64,000 nt of DNA from a virus, in the IMG/VR virus record IMGVR_UViG_3300036852_000741, positions 1-64,000 of that record; one strand, written 5' to 3'. The notes beneath the pieces were generated by a model, which did no database searches, was not told where the DNA came from, and worked only from the letters and a program-made list of their open reading frames with translations. Shown here in pieces: positions 53,843 to 60,373 of the stretch (the first letter of the stretch is position 1; the number at the start of each line of letters is the position of its first letter). Position numbers and translations under genes: made by a program.

Positions 53843-54364
53843 GTGAGGCGCAACGCCAGGCAGAAGGCGCGTCTCAGGGCACTGCGCGAGGTGTACGAGC
53901 GGCTGCCCAGGCTGGACTGCAAGGGCTTGTGCGGGCACTCCTGCGGGCCGATCGGGATGTCGCCAGCCGAGTACGAGCGCTTCTGCGACCGGTTGGGTCG
54001 CGAGCCCAGGGAGCGGGTGACCTACAAGAACGATGGCGCGACGATGCTCACGGCGACCTGGTGCCCGGCCTTGACGGCGGTGGGCCGCTGCCGCATCTAC
54101 TCCGACCGGCCGATGGTTTGTCGCCTCTGGGGCGTGGTCGAGTCGATGCCCTGCCCGTACGGCTGCCTGCCCGAGGGCGGCTTGCTCAGCGACGTGGATG
54201 GGATGGCGCTGCTGGGCGACGCGATGGTGGCGGGCGGGGCGGTCTTGGTGGACGGCGAGACCTTCCGGCAGCGGGTCGCCGAGGACCCGTCGCTGCTGGA
54301 GTTGGGGCGGCGCTGGACTCGGGATGGCATGGCGGCCGAGGAGCGCCGCGCCGGCTTACGCTAG
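53843..54364 (+). CDS. YkgJ-like Cys-cluster protein, 173 aa
   Basis: Matches the YkgJ/UPF0153 Cys pattern of putative Zn/Fe-chelating proteins: DCKGLCGHSCGPIGMS near 24-38, TWCPALTAVGRCRIYSDRPM then VCRLWGVVESMPCPYGCLPE. Basic N-terminal helix. Biochemical role of the family is not established. GTG start; its stop TAG begins the next operator. Confidence 0.8.
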   Translation: MRRNARQKARLRALREVYERLPRLDCKGLCGHSCGPIGMSPAEYERFCDRLGREPRERVTYKNDGATMLTATWCPALTAVGRCRIYSDRPMVCRLWGVVESMPCPYGCLPEGGLLSDVDGMALLGDAMVAGGAVLVDGETFRQRVAEDPSLLELGRRWTRDGMAAEERRAGLR

Positions 54365-54384
54365 CTCATGATGTGTGCTACCAT
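54362..54384 (+). promoter_or_regulatory. Dyad promoter with leader hairpin
   Basis: TAGCTCATGATGTGTGCTA, TACCAT (54379-54384), then GGGTGC...GCACCC stem and ACCCGACCGAGGAGC. Confidence 0.85.
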
Positions 54385-54425
54385 TCGGGTGCCCTCATGG
54401 GGGCGCACCCGACCGAGGAGCGCGG

Positions 54426-54722
54426 ATGACCGACCTGACGACGATGCCGGATCGCCACATCGTGGACGCGATGATCTACGCGGAGCGCCGGCTGGCCGAG
54501 CATCTGGAGATGGACTGCATGGGCGGCGGCGAGTACGACTGCCCACGGTGCTCAGCCGACCGGGACTTCATGCGGGCCGCCAACGCCGAGATGAAGCGCC
54601 GGGAGGAGGCGGGCATCCTCATCGAGGACCCAGACGAGCCGTCGTTCGAGGAGCGCCATGCGCCGTGGGGCCCGGAGTGGCAGCTTGAGCAGCGCGAGCG
54701 GGAGGGGTGGCACAGCCTATGA
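54426..54722 (+). CDS. Hypothetical protein, 98 aa
   Basis: Helical with a CxxC in GEYDCPRCSADRDFMRAANA and an earlier Cys; a C-terminal acidic part rich in Glu/Trp. ATG seven bases after the ribosome site. First of a coupled series. Confidence 0.75.
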   Translation: MTDLTTMPDRHIVDAMIYAERRLAEHLEMDCMGGGEYDCPRCSADRDFMRAANAEMKRREEAGILIEDPDEPSFEERHAPWGPEWQLEQREREGWHSL

Positions 54723-54925
54723 GCTTCAAGCCCGAGGTGATCGCCGACGCCAGCGGCAAGTGGGCCGGCAACGCGCTGCGCTTCGCCACCCGCGGGGAGG
54801 CGGAGGCATACGTGGCCGACCTGGCGAGGCGCTGGACGCTTGTGCGCGAGACGCGGGTGGTGGAGTCCGAGGACGCGGTGAACTACCGGATCGTGGCTGG
54901 CATGATGGAGCGGGTCGAGCTATGA
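54719..54925 (+). CDS. Hypothetical protein, 68 aa
   Basis: Unknown alpha/beta protein (SFKPEVIADASGKWAGNALR, TRGEAEAYVADLARRWTLVR), similar in style to small actinophage proteins that share FAT--EAE-Y. ATGA overlap. Confidence 0.7.
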   Translation: MSFKPEVIADASGKWAGNALRFATRGEAEAYVADLARRWTLVRETRVVESEDAVNYRIVAGMMERVEL

Positions 54926-55254
54926 GCCGGATCAGGGTCAAGCTCGACGGTGGGCGGGAGGTTGTGATGGGCTGGGATCAGCCGATGCGCACCTACTACG
55001 CGCAGTTGTGGGACTCCGCGTTTGACCCGGACTTCGATCTTGGCGCGCCCGCCAAGGCGGCTGGCTACCACGAGGCGGAGAAGATCGCGCCACTGGCGGG
55101 CGAGTACGGGCCTTACCCGATCACGACGATCGCGGCTCTTGAGGAGCAACTCGCATCGTGGGGCGTGGCCCAGGCGCTGACGAGCCGTCGGGCCGACGAA
55201 CTGGTGAGAGGCAGAGAACTGGCACAAAAGGAGTCTGAGCGATGGGTGCGCTGA
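54922..55254 (+). CDS. Hypothetical protein, 110 aa
   Basis: Unknown. RIRVKLDGGREVVMGWDQPM then YYAQLWDSAFDPDFDLGAPA, ending in charged helices. ATGA overlap with the previous gene. Confidence 0.7.
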   Translation: MSRIRVKLDGGREVVMGWDQPMRTYYAQLWDSAFDPDFDLGAPAKAAGYHEAEKIAPLAGEYGPYPITTIAALEEQLASWGVAQALTSRRADELVRGRELAQKESERWVR

Positions 55255-55526
55255 ACGCGATGGGCTGGGTGCTGTGCGTGAGCGCGGCCGAAGGTCCCGA
55301 CGAGGTGTGGGACCTGCTCAACGAGTTCGGTGAACGGACGGGTACCGACGGCCCGACGGTGCACGCGATGGCGCGCGACAGCGGCCAGCCGCGCTACTGC
55401 GTGCACCCCGACTCGACGCCCGAGGTGGAGTTCCGCCATGACGACCTGCGCGAGGCGCTGCTGCTGGGCGCCGTGTGGAAGGCCGAGCGGATGGATGCGG
55501 CCGAGATGTGGCGGCGAGATGGGTGA
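55242..55526 (+). CDS. Hypothetical protein, 94 aa
   Basis: Unknown, with NAMGWVLCVSAAEGPDEVWD and DDLREALLLGAVWKAERMDA. AGGAG lies inside the end of the previous gene, 13-base overlap. Confidence 0.7.
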   Translation: MGALNAMGWVLCVSAAEGPDEVWDLLNEFGERTGTDGPTVHAMARDSGQPRYCVHPDSTPEVEFRHDDLREALLLGAVWKAERMDAAEMWRRDG

Positions 55527-55713
55527 CCTTGCGGTGGGTCGGCGGGTAGGCACGGTGCACGGGCCGGGCACGGTGGAGGGGGTCGAGCCCGACGCGGTGC
55601 TCGTGGCGCTCGATGATGGCGTGCCGGCGTGGTTTGTGCCTAACCTGGTGCACCCGATCGAGGAGACGGTGTGGCATCGGCGTGACGACGATCAGCCGGT
55701 GTACCGGCCGTGA
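55519..55713 (+). CDS. Small barrel-like protein, 64 aa
   Basis: DLAVGRRVGTVHGPGTVEGV and VLVALDDGVPAWFVPNLV look like a KOW/SH3-type barrel. Eight-base overlap with the gene before. Confidence 0.7.
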   Translation: MGDLAVGRRVGTVHGPGTVEGVEPDAVLVALDDGVPAWFVPNLVHPIEETVWHRRDDDQPVYRP

Positions 55714-55994
55714 GTGGGGAGGCGGCCCACCTAGTGGGGATGGGCCTGGGGCTCGGCTTTGCGGTGGCGTACGCAGCGTGGAGACTGCCGAGACGGAGAC
55801 GTATGGCCCCTGGCGCCAGCCGGGAAGGCTGGAGGCCGGCATTTCGTTCGTGGCAGCGGATCGCCTTCTCGATCCTCTACGCGTGGGCGATCTACGGCAT
55901 GTGGGTGACGGACGCCCAGTTCGCTCGCGTCACCGCGACGGGATTTTTTGTTGCCCTGGGGCTGCTTACTTGGCGCTTGCGGGTGCGCTCGTGA
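55710..55994 (+). CDS. Three-helix membrane protein, 94 aa
   Basis: Helices HLVGMGLGLGFAVAYAAWRL, IAFSILYAWAIYGMWVTDAQ and ATGFFVALGLLTWRLR, with an Arg-rich loop LPRRRRMAP that should face the cytoplasm. Function unknown. GTGA overlap. Confidence 0.7.
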   Translation: MSGEAAHLVGMGLGLGFAVAYAAWRLPRRRRMAPGASREGWRPAFRSWQRIAFSILYAWAIYGMWVTDAQFARVTATGFFVALGLLTWRLRVRS

Positions 55995-56209
55995 CGCGGG
56001 AAAAGCAGGGGACAGTCTCGTGGCTCTGCCCAGCCTGCGGGGCCATGATGTACGAGGCTCGGCTCCTGAAGGGCTACCCGAAGACCGGGCCGGAGAGCGA
56101 GCGCCTGACGTGCGCGCTACATGGGCCTCGCGGCCGGTTCCACCACATTGCCACCGACCGGCGGGCTGCCGTATCGCGGACAAGGGGGGCGCTGGATGGC
56201 CCGTCGTGA
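55991..56209 (+). CDS. Zinc-ribbon protein, 72 aa
   Basis: TVSWLCPACGAMMYEARLLK then RLTCALHGPRG, a CxxC...C..H site. Tail AVSRTRGALDGPS lies on a degenerate start cassette. Confidence 0.7.
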   Translation: MTREKQGTVSWLCPACGAMMYEARLLKGYPKTGPESERLTCALHGPRGRFHHIATDRRAAVSRTRGALDGPS

Positions 56210-56483
56210 CGATCGTCCCCGCGTCCGCTTTCGCGGGGGCGGACTCGACGGCGCGATCGCTCCTGCTGGCGAGGTCGAGCCCAAGGTGGACTACCGGGCG
56301 TGGCGCCTGGCGCCATGCGCGAGCACGACCGGGCCCCAATACGACCTGTACCGCTGGGAGCCAGGCGGCGGCACGATGGCCTACGTGGGTACCGTGTTCG
56401 ACCTGGATGGGCCGGCGCTGGCGCGCGTGCCCGAGCGCCCGCTGCCGAAGATCGACCCGCCGAAGCGGTGGAATTGGAGGTAA
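56196..56483 (+). CDS. Hypothetical protein, 95 aa
   Basis: Unknown. Basic start (ARRDDRPRVRFRGGGLDGAI) and YDLYRWEPGGGTMAYVGTVF. Fourteen-base overlap with the previous gene; GGGGGGC is the ribosome site. Confidence 0.7.
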   Translation: MARRDDRPRVRFRGGGLDGAIAPAGEVEPKVDYRAWRLAPCASTTGPQYDLYRWEPGGGTMAYVGTVFDLDGPALARVPERPLPKIDPPKRWNWR

Positions 56484-56486
56484 CAC

Positions 56487-56720
56487 ATGGGCGTCCGCAT
56501 CCTGCATGACCCCAGCGAAGGCAAGGCCGCGCTCTACGACTCCGTGAGCGGGCACGCCTTCGGGCCGGTGATAGGTGACCTGGAGCTATTCGCGAGCGCC
56601 CAGGACGCCGCCCTGGCGTTCCTGGACCATCTCAACGTGGACGCTCGCACCCTTGCACCTTCCATCCTGGAGGTGCGCCTGGAGGCGTTCCGTCAAGCGC
56701 TGGAGAAGGCCACCGAGTGA
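56487..56720 (+). CDS. Hypothetical protein, 77 aa
   Basis: Unknown alpha/beta protein (GVRILHDPSEGKAALYDSVS, SAQDAALAFLDHLNVDARTL). GGAGG eight bases before the ATG. Confidence 0.75.
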   Translation: MGVRILHDPSEGKAALYDSVSGHAFGPVIGDLELFASAQDAALAFLDHLNVDARTLAPSILEVRLEAFRQALEKATE

Positions 56721-56738
56721 GTCGTCCCCAGCCTGGGT

Positions 56739-56744
56739 TACGCT
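56739..56744 (+). promoter_or_regulatory. Leaderless-type -10 box TACGCT
   Basis: TACGCT, six bases before GTG, preceded by CCCAGCCTGGG. Same spacing as at 28.0 kb and 8.2 kb. Confidence 0.65.
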
Positions 56745-56750
56745 CCCGGT

Positions 56751-57149
56751 GTGAGCGAGGTGGAGTGCTGCGCGGCGTGCGGGTATGAGCACGCGGACCC
56801 CAAGACAGCGGTCCGCGTTGGGATCGCCTTCATCGCGGCCGAGTGCGCCTGGACGCTGCGCTACCCCGGCCATTCGGCCAACGAGGTCATCGACATGCTG
56901 GAGGCGCGGATCGCCGGCTACGCGGAGGGCGGTGTCACCTCGAAGGCCGTGGAGTCGTGGACGGCGCCACCGGGGCCCGAGCCGAGTCCGGCCCGCAACG
57001 GTGATCCCGACCCGGCGCTGACGGGCCTAACAGAGAAGCTGTGTCCGGTGTGCGAGGGCGACGGGGAGCTTGTGGACCCAGCGGTCCCCGACACGGTGGT
57101 GGTGTGTGCACGCTGCGATGGGAGCGGTCGCGTCAAGGTGATGGCGTGA
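56751..57149 (+). CDS. DnaJ-type zinc-ribbon protein, 132 aa, leaderless
   Basis: Start VECCAACGYEHADPKTAVRV, a helical middle, then LCPVCEGDGELVDPA and VCARCDGSGRVKVMA, two CxxCxGxG repeats. Like the 204-aa protein at 17 kb it uses a DnaJ-type knuckle without the J domain. Function unknown. Confidence 0.75.
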   Translation: MSEVECCAACGYEHADPKTAVRVGIAFIAAECAWTLRYPGHSANEVIDMLEARIAGYAEGGVTSKAVESWTAPPGPEPSPARNGDPDPALTGLTEKLCPVCEGDGELVDPAVPDTVVVCARCDGSGRVKVMA

Positions 57150-57152
57150 CGG

Positions 57153-57437
57153 ATGGGGATTCAGGGGCGGATCGCGGTGTTCAGGAGGCTGCCGGTGGGG
57201 ACACTGCTGACGCTGGTGCTGGGGCCCGCCGAGCCGCTGCCCGATTCGCTGGGGGAACTGGAGGGCACGACGCGGGTGCGGGTGCGCGGGAGCTACATGG
57301 GGCTTAGCGACGCTGGGCTGGCGTGTCCGAAGGTGCATCTGCGCTATTTCTCTCGCGCGGGCTATGAGCAGGAGGCGGTATTCCTGCTGGCCGATGTCGT
57401 GAGAGTGGAGAACGTGTGCCTGCCGGAGGCGGCGTGA
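57153..57437 (+). CDS. Hypothetical protein, 94 aa
   Basis: Unknown, beta-rich (GIQGRIAVFRRLPVGTLLTL, GTTRVRVRGSYMGLSDAGLA). Four bases after the previous stop; weak ribosome site. Confidence 0.65.
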   Translation: MGIQGRIAVFRRLPVGTLLTLVLGPAEPLPDSLGELEGTTRVRVRGSYMGLSDAGLACPKVHLRYFSRAGYEQEAVFLLADVVRVENVCLPEAA

Positions 57438-57507
57438 GAACGCAGCGGCGATACGTGGGTTACGATGTGAGCTTCGTTTGTTCTCGACCACCGATAGGGG
57501 TGCGCTC

Positions 57508-58035
57508 ATGAAGGAAGCTCTCAAGGCCATAGAGGCCGCGTTGACGGATGCTCGCGAGGCCCGTGACAGGGCCCAGGTCCGACTGGCTGACGCGCAGGCG
57601 GCGGTGGACCGGCTGGAGGCCGCCAAGGCGGTGCTGCGAGGCGAGCCGGTCGCCGGGGCCGAGCGCGGAAAGACCGAGCGCGACCAGGTGGCGCAGGGAA
57701 GGTCCAAGCGTCTGTCGGCGCACGCTCGGCCGCGGGGCGGCTCGCCGCGGGCGCGCAAGAACGGAGGGCCGACGACATCGCAGGCTGCCGCCACGCTTAT
57801 GGAGGAGGCGATGCGCAAGGTGGGCAACGGCGGCATGACCGAGCACCAGTTGGCCGAGGCCATCGGCCTGGTGGGCCGCGGGGCGCACATGAAGCGCCAG
57901 GCGGCGTTGCGCTCGCTGGTGGCTGCCAACGTCTTCGTCGTGGCCAACGAGTCTTCCTCGGACGGCTCGCCGCTGTACACGCTGAGTGCCAGGGCCGCCG
58001 GGGCGGTGGCCGGGGGGCCGGCGGAGGTGGTTTGA
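57508..58035 (+). CDS. Coiled-coil plus winged-helix protein, 175 aa
   Basis: Same plan as 39720-40238: N-terminal coiled coil (AIEAALTDAREARDRAQVRL), a basic Ser/Arg linker (KRLSAHARPRGGSPRARKNG), then a wHTH (MTEHQLAEAIGLVGRGAHMK, QAALRSLVAANVFVVANESS). Upstream ACGATGTGAGCT is a half-dyad and TCTCGACCACCGATAGGGG a weak start-associated sequence. Candidate regulator. Confidence 0.7.
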   Translation: MKEALKAIEAALTDAREARDRAQVRLADAQAAVDRLEAAKAVLRGEPVAGAERGKTERDQVAQGRSKRLSAHARPRGGSPRARKNGGPTTSQAAATLMEEAMRKVGNGGMTEHQLAEAIGLVGRGAHMKRQAALRSLVAANVFVVANESSSDGSPLYTLSARAAGAVAGGPAEVV

Positions 58036-58292
58036 CGTACGCCTACCTCTTTACCTTGGAGGCGGTCGGCCGCTGTGTGAACGAGCGCGATGCGGAGTAT
58101 TGGCTGCGCGTCGCTGCGCACGCGCTTGAGCAGGCGGGGTTTGTGATGGACGACGCGCAGGCCATAGGGATCGACGGGGGGCGGGGGGCGGCGCTGGACT
58201 TCCCCGACCCGGTGGCCCGGGTGCTGGTGGATGCCAACCGTGCCGATCCTGACACGCGCCGGTTCTCGGACGTACCGGGTCGACTGCGGTGA
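58032..58292 (+). CDS. Hypothetical protein, 86 aa, TTG start
   Basis: Unknown, with YAYLFTLEAVGRCVNERDAE and YWLRVAAHALEQAGFVMDDA. TTG overlaps the previous stop as TTGA; GGAGGTGG lies just upstream. Confidence 0.65.
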   Translation: MTYAYLFTLEAVGRCVNERDAEYWLRVAAHALEQAGFVMDDAQAIGIDGGRGAALDFPDPVARVLVDANRADPDTRRFSDVPGRLR

Positions 58293-58417
58293 CCGAGCGG
58301 CAGGCGGCGGCCTTCGCCGATCCGCTGGCACGAGCCACGGGCGAGCTTGAGCGCTTCCGGCGCTACCGCGGCGTGTGCGGCGGCGTGCTCACCACGATCC
58401 TCACGGTGAACCGCTGA
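58289..58417 (+). CDS. Hypothetical protein, 42 aa
   Basis: Short helical protein (TERQAAAFADPLARATGELE) ending GVLTTILTVNR. GTGA overlap with the previous stop; the next ATG follows at once. Confidence 0.55.
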   Translation: MTERQAAAFADPLARATGELERFRRYRGVCGGVLTTILTVNR

Positions 58418-58720
58418 ATGGATGCGTTTGACGGCGTGCCCGTGTGGCACGTCTCGCTGAGCTTCCAGAGGGCGCAGGCGGTCGTAGCGGTGAACGCCTG
58501 GCCGCGCGAGGTACGCGCCGAGGTCGAGCGCGAGGCGCGCAGGCTGTTGCGTGGCGTGGGTGCGGGGCCGCGCCGGTGGGAGCACGGCGAGGCGGCACAC
58601 GTCCTACACGTACGCCAACGGCTCAGCGACGCGGAGGTTGCGGCTTTGCCGCGGGGACCTGAGCCGGTGGACATGGCGGGCGGCGGCCCGCTCTACCGTC
58701 CGCTTACGGTGCGACCATGA
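58418..58720 (+). CDS. Hypothetical protein, 100 aa
   Basis: Unknown. HVSLSFQRAQAVVAVNAWPR then EVRAEVEREARRLLRGVGAG. Directly abuts the previous stop. Confidence 0.65.
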   Translation: MDAFDGVPVWHVSLSFQRAQAVVAVNAWPREVRAEVEREARRLLRGVGAGPRRWEHGEAAHVLHVRQRLSDAEVAALPRGPEPVDMAGGGPLYRPLTVRP

Positions 58721-58926
58721 CCGCCGTGGACGACGACGCCCTCGTGGCCCGGTTCCCGGCGATTGCATGGAGAGCGCCGATCCTCATAACGGTCGCGGGC
58801 GGTGCGACGGGGCTCGGCTGTCGGCTTTGCATCGCTCGCAAGGGCCTCCATGCCAGCCAGGTCAAGGCGCTGGCGCGCACCCAGGCTGAGTTCGAGCGCC
58901 ACATGGAGCGGGAGCACCCGCAGTGA
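58717..58926 (+). CDS. C2H2-like zinc protein, 69 aa
   Basis: LGCRLCIARKGLHASQVKAL and FERHMEREHPQ give C-x-x-C ... H-x4-H, close to a classical zinc finger. ATGA overlap with the previous gene. Confidence 0.7.
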   Translation: MTAVDDDALVARFPAIAWRAPILITVAGGATGLGCRLCIARKGLHASQVKALARTQAEFERHMEREHPQ

Positions 58927-59135
58927 CCGAGGTGCAGCGCATCCGTGCGGCGTTGCCCAGTCTGGAGCGCCAATTCACCGGGCACGATGTGGACTTCGTG
59001 ATCCCGCTGGGCGACAACTGGCTGGCCGCGTGGAACTGGGCGCTTAGGCTTGAACGCGAGCAGGGCGTCGACCACCAGGCGGCGCTGCGCGTGGTGCACG
59101 CCAAGCACTTTGTGGACCGGCAGGGCCGGCCGTGA
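58923..59135 (+). CDS. Hypothetical protein, 70 aa
   Basis: Unknown helical protein (TEVQRIRAALPSLERQFTGH, DNWLAAWNWALRLEREQGVD). GTGA overlap. Confidence 0.7.
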   Translation: MTEVQRIRAALPSLERQFTGHDVDFVIPLGDNWLAAWNWALRLEREQGVDHQAALRVVHAKHFVDRQGRP

Positions 59136-59491
59136 ATCGCGCCGAGACCGAGCCGAACCCCTATTTCGGCGACCTGGAGGGCGTGCCGGCGACCGAGGGT
59201 GCGCGCAGGGTCACGACGCCGACGGGGGCGCGCTGCCTGTACTGCCGTGAGGCGGTGCGGGCGGGCGACAGCGGCTACCTGATGGCGTCCTACGAGCCGG
59301 AGGGCGCCCGGGTGGTGGCCGTCCACGCGGAATGCCAGCTACGTCAGGTCGTTGGTGGGGTGGAGTGCCTCAAGCGTCAGCACGCGGGCACGCACGTCGT
59401 GGGCGACCACGACCCCGACCCACCGGGGCTGAGCCGGCGCGAAGCGGCGCAGGCGACGTGGGCGTGGATTCATGAGCATGGGCTTCCGTAG
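59132..59491 (+). CDS. Zinc-binding hypothetical protein, 119 aa
   Basis: ARCLYCREAVRAGDSGYLMA, AVHAECQLRQVVGGVECLKR and HAGTHVVGDHDPDPPG, a CxxC...HxxC site like those in LIM- or ribbon-type phage proteins. Function unknown. Confidence 0.7.
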   Translation: MNRAETEPNPYFGDLEGVPATEGARRVTTPTGARCLYCREAVRAGDSGYLMASYEPEGARVVAVHAECQLRQVVGGVECLKRQHAGTHVVGDHDPDPPGLSRREAAQATWAWIHEHGLP

Positions 59492-59494
59492 TGG

Positions 59495-60100
59495 ATGAGC
59501 GTGGAGGTTTTCCTGTGGACGGACGGGAGCGGCACCACGAGTGGGCCGATCGGCTGGGCGTACGTCCTGAGAGCGGTGGACCCGGAGACGGGAGCGGTGC
59601 TCAAGGAGCGCGAGGGGATGGGGGCGTTCCCGGAGGGGACGAGTCAGCGCGCTGAGCTTATGGCGGTGATCGAGGGGCTGCTGGTTCTCTCGCGCCGCGC
59701 CCGGGTGACCGTGGTGACCGATAGCAAGTACGTGAGGATGGGTGCCACCGAGTGGGTGGCCGGCTGGGAGAAGCACCGGTGGCGAACCGTCGGGCCGTCG
59801 GAGCGCGACGACCCCGACCTGGCGTGGCAGTGCCCGCTGTGCGCCTGCCCGACCAAGGCCGAGGCGGACGTGTGCGCCCGCCACGACCCGCCGGCTGCTA
59901 TGTGCGCGTCCTATGATTCGCGCGCGGTGCGCAACCGGGACCTCTGGCAGATGCTGCTGGGAGCGATGAAGCTCCACGACGTGTCGTTTCGCCAGGTGCC
60001 TGGCCACGACAAGCAGGGGCGCTACCCGCTCAACGAGCGTGCCGACGAACTGGCGGGGCAGGCGCGGCGGGCGCTGATCGAGGCGTGTACGACCGTCTGA
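59495..60100 (+). CDS. rnhA: RNase H1-like protein with a Cys-rich insert, 201 aa
   Basis: Degrades RNA in RNA-DNA hybrids, for example primers or R-loops. Active-site acids follow RNase HI: Asp10 in LWTDGSGT, Glu54 in QRAELMAVIEG, Asp76 in VVTDSKYV, His171 in VPGHDKQG and Asp184 in NERADELA. An insert of about 45 residues (101-147) between GWEKHRWRT and NRDLW holds CPLCACPT, CARH and a further Cys, a possible zinc knuckle not present in standard RNase HI. Catalytic set is complete, so activity is likely. Confidence 0.85.
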   Translation: MSVEVFLWTDGSGTTSGPIGWAYVLRAVDPETGAVLKEREGMGAFPEGTSQRAELMAVIEGLLVLSRRARVTVVTDSKYVRMGATEWVAGWEKHRWRTVGPSERDDPDLAWQCPLCACPTKAEADVCARHDPPAAMCASYDSRAVRNRDLWQMLLGAMKLHDVSFRQVPGHDKQGRYPLNERADELAGQARRALIEACTTV

Positions 60101-60327
60101 AGCTCGTCCCGTCCGAGCGGCGCGCGATCGCCTACCTCAGCCACTCGCACTGGGCGTCGGCCGAGCAGGTGGGTGACGGCGTGGGCCTTACCGCGCTGAT
60201 CGCCGCCGGCAAGCTGCGCCGTCTGTCCAGCCGGGGGCTGGTGGAGTCGATGCCGGGGCGCGGCCGGCGGGTCTACCGGCTCACCAAGGCCGGCGTGCAC
60301 TACAAGCGCACACTGCCCCGCGAATAG
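60085..60327 (+). CDS. Winged-helix protein, 80 aa
   Basis: Small wHTH: ERRAIAYLSHSHWASAEQVG, LTALIAAGKLRRLSSRGLVE and a wing PGRGRRVYRLTKAG. Overlaps the end of the RNase H1 gene by 16 bases. Could be a local regulator. Confidence 0.7.
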   Translation: MYDRLKLVPSERRAIAYLSHSHWASAEQVGDGVGLTALIAAGKLRRLSSRGLVESMPGRGRRVYRLTKAGVHYKRTLPRE

Positions 60328-60358
60328 GCCCGCGTGGCGTTCGGTCTCCCCGAGCGCC

Positions 60359-60364
60359 TACGAT
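60359..60364 (+). promoter_or_regulatory. Leaderless-type -10 box TACGAT
   Basis: TACGAT, nine bases before the GTG of the polyvalent gene; nearly leaderless. No ribosome site. Confidence 0.5.
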
Positions 60365-60373
60365 GGGTTCACC

